From assembly GCA_015059905.1 (NCBI GenBank), contig SUZN01000004.1:158794-222793 (forward strand): a stretch of DNA of 64,000 bases. The letters run 5' to 3'. The notes under the pieces are model-generated. The model was not told where the DNA came from and ran no database searches. It saw nothing but the letters and a program-made list of their open reading frames with translations. Position numbers and translations under genes: made by a program. Numbering within the stretch: the first letter of the stretch is position 1; every line of letters starts with the position of its first letter. Below, piece by piece: positions 35,558 to 43,839 of the stretch. Origin of the DNA: Rikenellaceae bacterium. Lineage in GTDB: Bacteria > Bacteroidota > Bacteroidia > Bacteroidales > Rikenellaceae.

Positions 35558-35802
35558 TACTTATTCTTTGGAACTTTTGCGAATAGCGGTGTTGTAACTA
35601 ATGCGTAACTAATAGTGAAATTTGATACAAAAAATGTATAAAAAAAGCAGATTTGAATAATATGAGTTATCCAAATCTGCTAATTTAATTAAATGATAAT
35701 CAGCTATTTATGCTGATAGTCTTGTCTAATATTCCTCCTCGTTAAAGTATATACAAATACAAGGCAATTGTTTGATAATCAATAAACAAGTAAAAAATCG
35801 CA
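35558..35802. other. AT-rich boundary region with a 10-bp hairpin
   Basis: Composition changes here from chromosome-like to AT-rich. The only structure I see is AGCAGATTTG (35646-35655) / CAAATCTGCT (35672-35681), a perfect inverted repeat with a 16-nt loop, 120 bp upstream of a mobC remnant. It could be a terminator, or a nick-region hairpin of an oriT, since oriT often lies upstream of mob genes. No att-type direct repeat could be confirmed. Confidence 0.35.
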
Positions 35803-36091
35803 ATGATGAATAATAAGAAAATTACGAAACCCAAGCCCAGAGGCAGACCACAGGTAAGCACCCTGAAACGACTTACGAAATCGGTAACGGTGAAGTTCTC
35901 AAAGCCCGACTATGAGAAGCTACGCCACCGCAGCAAAAATGCAAATCGCACGCTTGCCGAGTATATAAGAGACGCAGCCTTTGACGCCCGAATAGTAGCC
36001 AAACATTCGACTGAGGATGCTGCCGTAATCCGCAACCTTACGGGTATGGCAAACAACCTTAATCAGCTAACAAGGCTATCGCATCAGACGG
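35803..36091 (+). pseudogene. mobC-like relaxosome accessory protein, truncated by an IS
   Basis: The first 96 codons encode a basic N-terminus (KPKPRGRPQ), a ribbon-helix-helix-like segment (KSVTVKFSKPDYEKLRHRS, NRTLAEYIRDAA) and the MobC block LTGMANNLNQLTRLSHQT. The native sequence stops at the IS left end (36092); the frame then runs on into IS DNA to 36303, giving a chimeric tail. MobC proteins help relaxases nick at oriT. No relaxase gene follows in the window, so the mobilization module is broken. Confidence 0.8.
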
Positions 36092-37402
36092 CAGGGAAAA
36101 CGCATTATAAAAATTGGTTTAACAATTGCCATAAATACTTTCTGTCAATAGATGCCCTAAACCTTTTTCTGTTGATTGGTTTGTTCAGTTCATTGATCTT
36201 TAACACTGCTAAAGCCATCTTCTCAATAATGGCAAAGTTCTGTGCCGCATTGTTTTTCTTCCTATCATCATCTTCTCCAAATGTGACATCCAGATGCCAA
36301 TGAAGATTATTCTCTACATTCCTGTGTTCCCTTGCCGTTTTCAATAACATCTCCGCATTATTTGGCAGCGAAGAGATGAAATACTTGTATTCTGAGCGAA
36401 ATGTGTGATTATAACTGTCGTATCGTTCAGAAATGATGCACCCTACAGTTCTCATTCCAGGCCATTGCCTTGCAAACCGATGCATATACATCATGTCTCC
36501 CATGGAATAGCAGTTTCTCCTCTCGTCCCGTCAATGTCCCTGCTCACTTACGGAAAAACTGTCATCACGCCTCAATCTTGGATGCTTGATACACTCGTCC
36601 ATGAGTTGCTGGAGCCATGAGTGAAGTTCCTTTTGATTGCCTTTGACTGGCAAGAAATAGTTTCCTCCATTCTCTAGCACCCTCCTTGCAGTCTCCTTAT
36701 GACAGTGCATCGCATCTGCGGTAAATGTGCATCCAGGAATAAACACTTCGTCAATAAGTTGCTGTACTGAAGGTATCTCATTACTCTTGTCATCCACTCT
36801 GAGTTGTCCGAGGGAAAATCCCAGTTCTGTAGCGTATGCAGTAATCATATGAAGTTTAGACTTATGCGTGTAGTCCTTGTAGCCTGACTTGCGATTTGAT
36901 TTCTCTTCATCTGTTTCTGAAGCATTATGGTTTGTTTTGCCATCAAAGGCGATAACCCCGTTGTAGTGTCCTATAACCCCTATGACCCAACTGCGAAACA
37001 AGCGCTCAAACTTATCAGTGGGAATAATCATGAAGAAACGTCGGATAGTATCATGTGAAGGTGCGCTTTCCCAACCATCGAGTTCTTCCCGGAAAAAATC
37101 ATCAGAAGCCTCTCCATAGTCTGCGATTTCATTCTAGGTCTTTGCTCCACAAAATACAGCTGCAAGGGTTAAAAAACAAATGTTGGAGGCAAGATGCTTC
37201 TTGCAGCGATCAATACGAGGGTCAATTTCTTCTATAGACAAAGAAAATTGCATTAATTTAGAAGATTCGGCGTTGAGTTTTTTCATATTTACATATATCT
37301 TATTTACTATGTAAGTATACTAATAATCAGCGGTATATAATACAAGTTCTCTCACGGATATTTTCCTCTAAAATACGGCTAATTTATAATGCGTTTTTCC
37401 TG
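36092..37402 (-). mobile_element. ISAs1-family insertion sequence
   Basis: About 1.31 kb bounded by near-perfect 20-bp terminal inverted repeats: CAGGGAAAACGCATTATAAA at 36092-36111 and its complement with one mismatch at 37383-37402. It contains a single transposase gene on the minus strand. No matching direct target duplication flanks it. The gene to its left (mobC) is cut in its 3' part and the gene to its right lacks its 5' part, which suggests loss of the DNA between them next to the IS. Confidence 0.85.
36105..37286 (-). pseudogene. ISAs1-family transposase with two in-frame stop codons
   Basis: Conceptually 393 residues starting MKKLNAESSK. Domain landmarks are ISAs1-like: N-terminal DPRIDRCKKHLASNICFL, DDE block FDGKTNHNASE, FTADAMHCHKET, and C-terminal RNVENNLHWHLDVTFGEDD. 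Translation is interrupted by TAG at codon 51 (37136-37134, where TGG is plausible) and TGA at codon 252 (36533-36531, where GGA of a HGR-type motif is plausible). The frame is otherwise intact end to end, so the decay is recent. The element should not move on its own transposase. Confidence 0.85.
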
Positions 37403-37802
37403 GATTGCTAACGCTAAACATCTTCGTATCAGCATCGATGAACCTCATGTCTTGATAACCTTTGTAATAATGTCGGTAGCTATTGCTGTTTTATCAGTAG
37501 CATTGCATCTTGCTAAACACCCGGATTATGACCGCATCGATAACGACCTTAAATACCGCTACATCAAAATGAAAGGCGATGCATCGGCAGTGCAGATAGT
37601 GATATTGGAGGAGATCTTCAAACTCAATAGAGATGCCCAAAAGATCGAGCAGATGCGTGAAGATGTGGAGACCTACGAAGAGGCCGTTCGCAAACAAGCC
37701 GCCCTTGCCGAGCAAGCAAGGCTCAAGGAGCAGGCAGCAAAGGAACAGGAGAGCAAAGCTAAGTCCATTAAGGAGAAACAACAGCCAAAGGATAACCCTT
37801 AA
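37389..37802 (+). pseudogene. 5'-truncated mobilization-region membrane/coiled-coil gene fused to the IS end
   Basis: The open frame starts with an ATG inside the IS right inverted repeat; native sequence begins at 37403. The product has one transmembrane helix (VLITFVIMSVAIAVLSVALHL) followed by a long charged coiled coil (EQMREDVETYEEAVRKQAALAEQ to the end). Genes like this lie behind relaxase genes in Bacteroidetes mobilizable elements. The true N-terminus is lost, and any expression would depend on the IS-derived start. Confidence 0.6.
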
Positions 37803-37819
37803 ATCGAAGAATTAAGGAG

Positions 37820-37876
37820 ATGGCGCATACTAGAATTACAGTAAAAAGAGAGTTTCAATTGCTGTATATCCCGTAG
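37820..37876 (+). CDS. Possible 18-residue leader or gene remnant
   Basis: A short frame MAHTRITVKREFQLLYIP follows a good ribosome-binding site (AAGGAG). It ends just before a terminator-like hairpin, so it could be a leader peptide or the stub of a longer gene. Nothing else supports expression. Confidence 0.25.
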   Translation: MAHTRITVKREFQLLYIP

Positions 37877-37886
37877 CCGTTATTTA

Positions 37887-37926
37887 AAGAGCCTTCCCTT
37901 AAGCAATTGAGTGGAGGCTCTTATTG
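37887..37926 (+). terminator. Hairpin upstream of the recombinase gene
   Basis: AAGAGCCT / AGGCTCTT perfect 8-bp stem with a 20-nt loop; the T-rich run after it is short. Confidence 0.55.
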
Positions 37927-37953
37927 TATCATCTTAAATCGTTTATCACGCTT

Positions 37954-39150
37954 ATGGCAACAATTAAAGTAAAACTACGCCCGTCATCAGTCGTAGGGCG
38001 TGCAGGAACTGTATATTATCAAGTGACTCATCGTAGAGCGACACAACAGATAACAACCAATATCCGATTGCAGCCTGACGAATGGGATGCAATAGGTGAA
38101 CAGGTTGTTGTAAGTGTTGCAGACAAGAGCATTATTCAGAATCGTATAGATAGTGATATTGCACTATTGAAACGAATTGTCAAAGACTTGGATAGTAGCG
38201 GAGTAACCTATTCGGTTGGAGATATTATCAAACGCTACAAGTCTCTGGAATGTTATGTGTCGGTTTTGGACTTTATGAAGAATCAAATACGGTTGATGCG
38301 TAATGCTAATCGCTTGGGTACAGCACAGAACTATGAGAAAACGATGAAGAACTTCGCCGAGTTTCTTGGCGGGGTCAATCTGCCATTTTCGGCAATGACA
38401 GAACAACTTGTTGCTGAATATAATGCCTTCCTTGTGCAGCGAGGGATGGTTAGGAACTCTATTTAATTCTATATGCGTATAATGCGAGCCGTTTACAACA
38501 AGGCAGTAAGGCAAAAACTTGTTGAATAATCTCACCCATTTATAGAGGTCTATACAGGCATTGATCGCACACGCAAGCGTGCTGTTTCAGAGTCTGTAAT
38601 ATCGCAGTTGTATAAACTGAAATTAACAGAAGATACTCCTCTTGCACTTGCAAGGGATATATTCATTTTCAGCTATTGTACCCGTGGAATGGCATTCGTA
38701 GATATTACCTATTTGAAGAAAGAAAACATTCAAAACGGGGTGATATGTTATGCCCGCCGCAAAACGGGACAATTATTGAGTGTGCGTATAGAGCCAAGTA
38801 TCCAGCGGATAATTGACAGATATTCATCGGCATTATCGCCTTATGTTTTCCCTATTTTGACTTCTACGGACACAAAGGAAGCATATGAAGAGTATCAAGT
38901 CGCAATCAACAACCATAATAGACAATTGAGACGATTATCAAAGATGTTGCCTGCCGGTTGCAAATTGACATCATACACCTCTCGCTACAGTTGGGCCACT
39001 GCTGCAAGAAACCACAATGTGCCAATTTCTGTCATCAGTGCAGGTATGGGGCATACCTCTGAGCAGACTACGCAGATTTATCTAACAATGTTGGAAAACT
39101 CGGTGATAGATGATGCCACTCAAGGACTTATTAGCTCATTATTGGAGTAG
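37954..39150 (+). pseudogene. Tyrosine site-specific recombinase interrupted by two TAA codons
   Basis: A 398-residue reading frame of a Bacteroidetes tyrosine recombinase. It has an N-terminal arm-binding domain (MATIKVKLRPSS), a SAM-like core-binding domain (SVLDFMKNQIRLM, NFAEFLGG) and a catalytic domain with CTRGMAFVDITYL (Arg I), SYTSRYSWATAA (Arg II region), MGHTSEQTTQIYL (His and Tyr nucleophile). TAA occurs at codon 171 (38464-38466, TCA plausible) and codon 192 (38527-38529, CAA plausible); the frame is otherwise complete. The 3' end overlaps the left copy of the invertible-segment repeat, so its natural job is probably inverting the adjacent promoter. Confidence 0.8.
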
Positions 39151-39167
39151 TTCCACAAAAGAACTAT
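39142..39167 (+). repeat. Left inverted repeat of the invertible promoter segment
   Basis: A 26-bp sequence beginning TTGGAGTAGTTCC, identical to the reverse complement of 39433-39458. It includes the last two codons and stop of the recombinase gene. Confidence 0.95.
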
Positions 39168-39432
39168 AAGCACCGTATAAGACTCTGAAATAAAACATCA
39201 TACAATATGAGATTCTGATACTTTTATAACATTTTCAATCATAGTAATCTGATTTATATAAAATTGCAAATCGAATAAACATAGGTATTTTGTTTCCTCT
39301 AATTGAAAATATTTATATAAATCGTTGAATATAAATCCATTCAAGGCAATCATTTAATTTCTTGTATAAGTAAAAATAATCGTCTATTTTTACCTATATT
39401 TAAACTATTTTTAGTATTTTTGCAATCGTGTG
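39168..39432 (+). promoter_or_regulatory. Invertible promoter segment (265 bp), drawn in ON orientation
   Basis: An AT-rich non-coding segment enclosed by perfect 26-bp inverted repeats. Near its right end TATTTTTG (39415-39422) matches the -7 consensus TAnnTTTG and points rightwards; the expected start is near 39429, just before the right repeat. The -33 region is weak. Inversion would turn this promoter towards the 3' end of the recombinase gene and switch the downstream operon off. The layout is that of phase-variable capsule promoters of Bacteroides, with a local tyrosine recombinase instead of a distant Mpi. Confidence 0.85.
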
Positions 39433-39458
39433 ATAGTTCTTTTGTGGAACTACTCCAA
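39433..39458 (-). repeat. Right inverted repeat of the invertible promoter segment
   Basis: Exact reverse complement of 39142-39167. It lies 17 bp before the antiterminator start codon, within the predicted mRNA leader. Confidence 0.95.
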
Positions 39459-39475
39459 AGAAAACTCTATTTGAA

Positions 39476-40048
39476 ATGAAAGTAGAGAGTGCGATTTGTC
39501 AGGTAAGTGATTCGTTTGTCAATGGGACAAACGACCGCGAAGCGTACCAAAAACGCTGGGTTGCGGCTCTTGTTCATACTAATTGTGAAAAGAAAGTTGC
39601 AGCTAAACTTGACAAGATGGGAATTGCAAATTATGTGCCAATTCAGCATGAGGAGCACCAATGGAGTGACCGAAAAAAGAAGATAGATCGGGTTGTTATT
39701 CCTATGGTTGTATTTGTTCGTCTTCCTCGAAATGAGGAAGATGAATTTCGCAAACTGTCATTCATCCTTAAATTCATCACCTATCCTGGTTCGAAAGAAT
39801 TGGCTACTCCAATACCTGATGAGCAAATAGAAAAGCTAAAGTTCTTATTGCATAATGCTGATGCTAAAGTCTCAATCGTCGAAAATCTTAAAGTTGGAAA
39901 TAGAGTTCGCCTTATTAGAGGTCCGATGAAAGGTCTTGAAGGAGAACTAAGTTATATTGAGGAGAATAAGCCTATTGTTGCCATCAGAATAGATGGATTG
40001 GGATATGCTTGTGTAAGTGTAGAAAAAAATAATTTGGAAATAATATGA
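39476..40048 (+). CDS. UpxY/NusG-family transcription antiterminator
   Basis: A 190-residue NusG paralogue. The NGN domain spans residues about 19-115 (WVAALVHTNCEKKVAAKL, GIANYVPIQHEEHQW, PMVVFVRL) and the KOW domain about 140-185 (VGNRVRLIRGPMKGLEGELSYI). UpxY proteins are encoded first in Bacteroides capsule operons and let RNA polymerase read through their own long operon. Here the gene is first after an invertible promoter and heads about 20 non-capsule genes. Its stop overlaps the next start (ATGA). Confidence 0.92.
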   Translation: MKVESAICQVSDSFVNGTNDREAYQKRWVAALVHTNCEKKVAAKLDKMGIANYVPIQHEEHQWSDRKKKIDRVVIPMVVFVRLPRNEEDEFRKLSFILKFITYPGSKELATPIPDEQIEKLKFLLHNADAKVSIVENLKVGNRVRLIRGPMKGLEGELSYIEENKPIVAIRIDGLGYACVSVEKNNLEII

Positions 40049-40566
40049 AGCTATTATTTGAGAAGATACAAAAGTTTATAGATTGGATAGCAATTCTAAT
40101 AGGTTCATTAGCATTAGTATCATCTATATTTGGTTACGGTTGCATATTTGGCATTAGAAGCGTTTGTCTTACTAAAATTGCAGGTATTATATGCATTGTT
40201 TATATTTTATATGCTGCATATCTTCTTATGCTAAGACCTAAATTTGATTGGCATTTAATTAATGGCTATTTTCTTAGAAAAGTAATATGCATCTCGATAT
40301 TGACACCTTGCCTACTAACAAGTGTTATTGGATGTCCGAATTTGTTGAGCGATGCTTCTATAAAAGATTCTACAGAATTAATCTTAGAAGATGAACTCTG
40401 CCAATCTATAATTGATAAAACAAAACTAAAAAATAAACAAACAGATCCGCCATTGTTGTGGAGTGTTTATTATCATTTTATTGACCCAGGAAACCAACAC
40501 ATGACCTCAACTAAATTTGGTCGAGGATGGGCTGGACTTATGGGCCTCAGCGTGATGATCAGTTAA
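40045..40566 (+). pseudogene. Membrane channel-like protein, 3' end fused out of frame to a RyR gene
   Basis: The 173-residue frame has three hydrophobic helices (about 13-35, 43-64, 80-99). A soluble part ends in DPPLLWSVYYHFIDPGNQHM, a motif I associate with bacterial ion-channel-like membrane proteins (moderate recall). Near 40533 the sequence becomes that of a RyR domain in another frame, so the last ~10 residues are unnatural and a C-terminal part is missing. A deletion that joined two genes explains this best. It is translationally coupled to the antiterminator gene. Confidence 0.55.
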
Positions 40567-40835
40567 AGCAAACGCCAGATATGGTTCCCTACTCTTAACT
40601 TCCCGAAGGCGAAAAAGAGTATGACCGAGAAATGGCAATGAAAACCATCAAACTTTTGAAGAAGCTCGGTTATGATCTAATTAAGCGAGAAGAAACAGAA
40701 TTATATAAAGTACTCAAGCAACGCATTCAGAGTTCTGACGAAGAGTTCCATTGTCGCAGATGTGGTAATGTTATATACAAACACCAAGTATTCTGCGACA
40801 AATGCGGTCTTGAGTTAAAAATGGATTGGGAGTAA
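40533..40835 (+). pseudogene. RyR-domain/zinc-ribbon protein, 5'-truncated and with an in-frame TAA
   Basis: From 40533 one frame reads GWTYGPQRDDQLKQTPDMVPYS, then TAA (40596-40598, CAA plausible), then LPEGEKEYDREMAMKTIKLL and LKKLGYDL. This is the second half of a RyR (ryanodine-receptor-type) domain. A C-terminal zinc ribbon follows (CRRC...CDKC). The first half of the domain is missing because of the fusion with the preceding gene. Only the part from the Met at 40632 remains open (67 residues). An intact RyR protein occurs at 62993. Confidence 0.7.
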
Positions 40836-40860
40836 TTTAAATACAAAAAATAGAAGAGAT

Positions 40861-41739
40861 ATGATTAAACCAGCAGAATTTATTCATCCAGAAGACGCAG
40901 CAGCATTGCGTCAGTTGGAAAGTATCCCAGGATTTCCTGCCCTTGTCAAGAAGATAATGGCACTGGGATTTGAACAATTGCGGTATGGTATGAATATGGC
41001 GACAGCAATTCGCCTTTCTCCTACTCAATTACCCAAACTTTACAATCACCTTCCTCCAATTTGTGAGAAGTTGGGTATTCCAGAGCCAGAGTTCTATTTG
41101 CAAATGGACCCTGTACCAAATGCGTGGACTTTTGGTGACACTAAAATCTTCATTACTATTACATCGGGATTGGTTGAATTACTCAATGATGAAGAGTTGG
41201 ATGCCGTAATTGCACACGAATGTGGTCATATTCTTTGTCGCCACGTACTGTATCACAGCATAGCTCAATATATTCTCAGTGGTGCAGATGCAATGGGAGT
41301 TTTAGGTTCGCTTACAGTTCCAATTCAGTACGCAATTTTGTATTGGTACAGAAAGAGTGAGTTATCTTGCGATAGATGTGGTAGTATCATAACCTCACCC
41401 GAGATTGTTGCTCGCTCGATGGCTCGCTTATCAGGTGGTCCGAAGTCTATAACAAGCAATTTGAACATGCAAGAATGGGCGCTGCAAGCCGATAAATACG
41501 AGAAGATAAAGAATGATGGCCTGTGGAACAAAGCATTGCAACTCTCTATCATAATCGGTCAATCCCATCCATTCAGTGCAGTTCGAGTTCGCGAAATCCT
41601 CAAATGGGGAGAAAGCCCGCAGTATAAGAATCTAATGCAGAATCTGAAAGCAGAAGCATCTGGCAAGAGATGTCCTAAATGCAATAAAGCTGTATGCGCT
41701 GATTGGGCTTATTGCAAGCATTGTGGTGCAAAACTATAA
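40861..41739 (+). CDS. M48-family metallopeptidase with C-terminal zinc ribbon
   Basis: A 292-residue protein with the zinc-protease motif HECGH (His119, Glu120, His123) in AVIAHECGHILCRH and a downstream conserved LSCDRCG where the third ligand is expected. The N-terminal part (DPVPNAWTFGD) is typical of M48. Residues about 271-290 form a zinc ribbon (CPKCNKAV...YCKHC). There is no signal peptide; the middle hydrophobic part may contact the membrane. In this operon it is one of three protease-like genes. Confidence 0.88.
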   Translation: MIKPAEFIHPEDAAALRQLESIPGFPALVKKIMALGFEQLRYGMNMATAIRLSPTQLPKLYNHLPPICEKLGIPEPEFYLQMDPVPNAWTFGDTKIFITITSGLVELLNDEELDAVIAHECGHILCRHVLYHSIAQYILSGADAMGVLGSLTVPIQYAILYWYRKSELSCDRCGSIITSPEIVARSMARLSGGPKSITSNLNMQEWALQADKYEKIKNDGLWNKALQLSIIIGQSHPFSAVRVREILKWGESPQYKNLMQNLKAEASGKRCPKCNKAVCADWAYCKHCGAKL

Positions 41740-41753
41740 TCAATACAAATGCT

Positions 41754-41975
41754 ATGAAATGCCCTTATTGCGGTTCTAAAAGAACACAAACAACTAATCT
41801 TGGGAAGCGAGCACTAGCTTGGGGAGCAACAGCTGTTACTTATGCAGTGTTATTCCCCTTTACTCGTGGCGCAGCACAAGGCCCAGCACGATCAGCGGGT
41901 CGAAATATCTGCCCTTATAGTAAATATATCTGTTTAGATTGTAAGCGGGAATTTACTGGAGGTCCAGACATGTAA
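41754..41975 (+). CDS. Small zinc-ribbon membrane protein
   Basis: A 73-residue protein: MKCPYCGSKRTQTT forms one half of a zinc ribbon, a hydrophobic Ala/Gly-rich helix follows (LAWGATAVTYAVLFPF), then YICLDCKREF supplies the second CxxC. The start is taken at 41754 because the zinc knuckle begins there. Function unknown; zinc ribbons recur in four neighbouring genes. Confidence 0.65.
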   Translation: MKCPYCGSKRTQTTNLGKRALAWGATAVTYAVLFPFTRGAAQGPARSAGRNICPYSKYICLDCKREFTGGPDM

Positions 41976-42011
41976 TACCATTTTATTCTATAATCATTAA
42001 ATCAAAAAGCT

Positions 42012-42269
42012 ATGTTTTTCAACGAAAAAGGAATCTTGAACATTGACGAAATGGTCGTCAACAATGCATCTTTCAAGACTATAATGGAAGATGGAGTAAT
42101 CACCGAAGAGGAGATTAAAGCTCAGTCTGACAAGGTTGTAGCAATGCTTCACGATATGGAGGCAAAATACAACGAAGAGCAACTTGCAGAGATTAAGAAT
42201 TTGCTTGTAGAGTCAAGCGTGTTGTACGCAGTGTACAATTTTCATTCAATTCAAAACATTAATAAATAA
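42012..42269 (+). CDS. Small acidic helical protein, unknown
   Basis: An 85-residue, mostly helical, acidic protein (MVVNNASFKTIMEDGVITEEEIKAQSDKV) without motifs I recognise. It is 36 bp behind the zinc-ribbon gene and 5 bp ahead of the next one, so it belongs to the operon. Confidence 0.6.
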   Translation: MFFNEKGILNIDEMVVNNASFKTIMEDGVITEEEIKAQSDKVVAMLHDMEAKYNEEQLAEIKNLLVESSVLYAVYNFHSIQNINK

Positions 42270-42274
42270 GAATT

Positions 42275-42781
42275 ATGGCAACTTTCAGCACTAAAAAGAT
42301 ATTATACGGTTCAACATCTTTGATACCTACTATTGCAAACCGTATACAGGAGGAGTTTCAGAACGATGGCTACGAAGTAGCTATGGACGCTTTGAGCAGC
42401 GGTGGTTACGACATTTCTATCACAAAGGGCGGCGTATTCAAGGCTGTATTGGGTATGAAAACCGCATTGAAAGTTACCTTGCTTCCTCAAGGCAGCAACA
42501 TCCACTTTGAAGCCGGTGTCGGTATTTGGGGACAGCAGGCAATTCCTACAGTTATTTCGATGCTTTTCTTCTGGCCTGTCCTCATTACTCAGATATGGGG
42601 CATGGTGGAACAGTCAAAGCTTGACGATAAGGCTTTGAACATTGCAAAGGATGTAGTTTATATGAATAACAATAATGGTGCAGGCGCTACTACTTCTAAT
42701 GGTAGCAAGTTCTGCACAGGATGTGGTACTCAGAATGTTGAATCTGCAAACTTCTGTTGCGGCTGTGGCAGACCTCTATAA
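42275..42781 (+). CDS. Zinc-ribbon protein with a hydrophobic segment, unknown
   Basis: A 168-residue protein. Residues 1-95 look like a small alpha/beta domain; one hydrophobic helix follows (AIPTVISMLFFWPVLITQIW), then a Gly/Asn/Thr-rich linker and a C-terminal zinc ribbon (FCTGCGTQN...FCCGCGRPL). It is probably anchored to the inner face of the membrane with the ribbon in the cytoplasm. No enzymatic motif is seen. Confidence 0.65.
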   Translation: MATFSTKKILYGSTSLIPTIANRIQEEFQNDGYEVAMDALSSGGYDISITKGGVFKAVLGMKTALKVTLLPQGSNIHFEAGVGIWGQQAIPTVISMLFFWPVLITQIWGMVEQSKLDDKALNIAKDVVYMNNNNGAGATTSNGSKFCTGCGTQNVESANFCCGCGRPL

Positions 42782-42783
42782 TT

Positions 42784-43752
42784 ATGGATAAAAAGAAATA
42801 TCTGAAAAATAGATTTAAGAGAGACTTCTTGCAGTATAGTTTGCTGCAGGAAGACTCTCTTCCTGCTAAAGAAATAGCAGAAAAGTTATATGGTGTAATT
42901 GATCTTAATTGGTTGATTGGTCAAGGTAAGCAAGAGATAGAGTCTCTTTGTAATAAGCATCTTTCATTCGAGAAAGTAAAAGTTGAGGGTAAGCTATCTA
43001 ATGAACTATCACAAGAGTTAGGTTATGACCTTAAAGATAAAATTATTGCTGAATACCAAAACTATTTGGATAGCCATTCAACAGATGAAATTACAACTGC
43101 CATTATCTCTAAAATAGAGAGAAGCGTAGAACTTCAAACTTGGAGTAATGGTATTGTGAATATGCAGGAAGCGATTAAACTACTTCTTGAAAGAGTGAAA
43201 AATTCATCAAGGAGTTATGGTAATCTCTACACTGCCCCTATTTCGGAAAATGATATACTTGAAAAGTTTAATAAAGCAAAGGAAAATACCCTGCTCGAAC
43301 GTATTCAAGGAAATAATATAGATGATATTATTGAGTATCGTAGTGCATTGATGGAGTATGTACGCGTGTCGTGCGAGAATATGCTCTATGCAAAACTTAA
43401 AGAAGTATATGCCAGCATTGCCATTGATGCCACTTTTGAGTGTTTACAATCAAACTTCAACGGTCTATCACAATATGCTCAAGAATTAAAATCATCAATC
43501 GCCGATTGCGAGACTAATGAGGAATGGGACAAGGAATACAATCGTCTTGTACCAACGGATTTCTACTACCGCAATGTAGAAAACATTACAGCAGAACACG
43601 CGTTCCATATGATTCTTCTTCAATTCTTTGCCAAGAATGAAGAATGGATGATAAAGAATGAATTGTTGGTGAATGGAGAATTAAATGTGTATATCAATCA
43701 AGACAATATAAGAGTACAAAATCTTTTGTCACAAATCGTAGAAAACATATAA
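42784..43752 (+). CDS. Large helical protein of unknown family
   Basis: A 322-residue soluble, mainly alpha-helical protein (SLLQEDSLPAKEIAEKLYGV near the start; EEWDKEYNRLVPTDFYYRNV late). I do not recognise a domain. The start at 42784 is chosen over an upstream in-frame Met because it follows the previous stop by 2 bp. Operon position suggests an accessory or adaptor role. Confidence 0.65.
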   Translation: MDKKKYLKNRFKRDFLQYSLLQEDSLPAKEIAEKLYGVIDLNWLIGQGKQEIESLCNKHLSFEKVKVEGKLSNELSQELGYDLKDKIIAEYQNYLDSHSTDEITTAIISKIERSVELQTWSNGIVNMQEAIKLLLERVKNSSRSYGNLYTAPISENDILEKFNKAKENTLLERIQGNNIDDIIEYRSALMEYVRVSCENMLYAKLKEVYASIAIDATFECLQSNFNGLSQYAQELKSSIADCETNEEWDKEYNRLVPTDFYYRNVENITAEHAFHMILLQFFAKNEEWMIKNELLVNGELNVYINQDNIRVQNLLSQIVENI

Positions 43753-43764
43753 AACTAAGATATC

Positions 43765-43788
43765 ATGAGCGAGCAGAATAATTATTGA
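43765..43788 (+). pseudogene. Seven-codon stub before the first TIR gene
   Basis: ATG AGC GAG CAG AAT AAT TAT TGA. Beyond the TGA the same frame continues without a stop through hydrophobic codons (GLVLSFAFTLLLLKSYF) straight into the ATG of the TIR gene at 43840. It may be an N-terminal extension lost to a nonsense change, or chance in AT-rich DNA. Confidence 0.25.
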
Positions 43789-43839
43789 GGATTAGTCTTA
43801 TCTTTTGCGTTTACTCTATTACTACTTAAATCTTATTTT

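Noticed and set aside
36082..37412. Target-site duplication flanking the IS
   Set aside because: The 8-10 bp on either side of the inverted repeats do not match, which fits a deletion rather than simple insertion.
37954..39150. Stop-codon reassignment or programmed readthrough in the mobile genes
   Set aside because: TAA, TAG and TGA are all used as normal stops by intact neighbours, so isolated nonsense mutations are more likely.
40500..40545. Upstream continuation of the RyR domain in the third frame (THDLN-stop-IWSRM)
   Set aside because: Spacing between the conserved His-Asp, Trp and Gly-Trp positions is wrong for a RyR domain, so the similarity is probably chance.
42012..42781. Toxin-antitoxin pair
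   Set aside because: Two small adjacent genes, but neither shows a known toxin or DNA-binding antitoxin motif; the second is a zinc-ribbon membrane protein.
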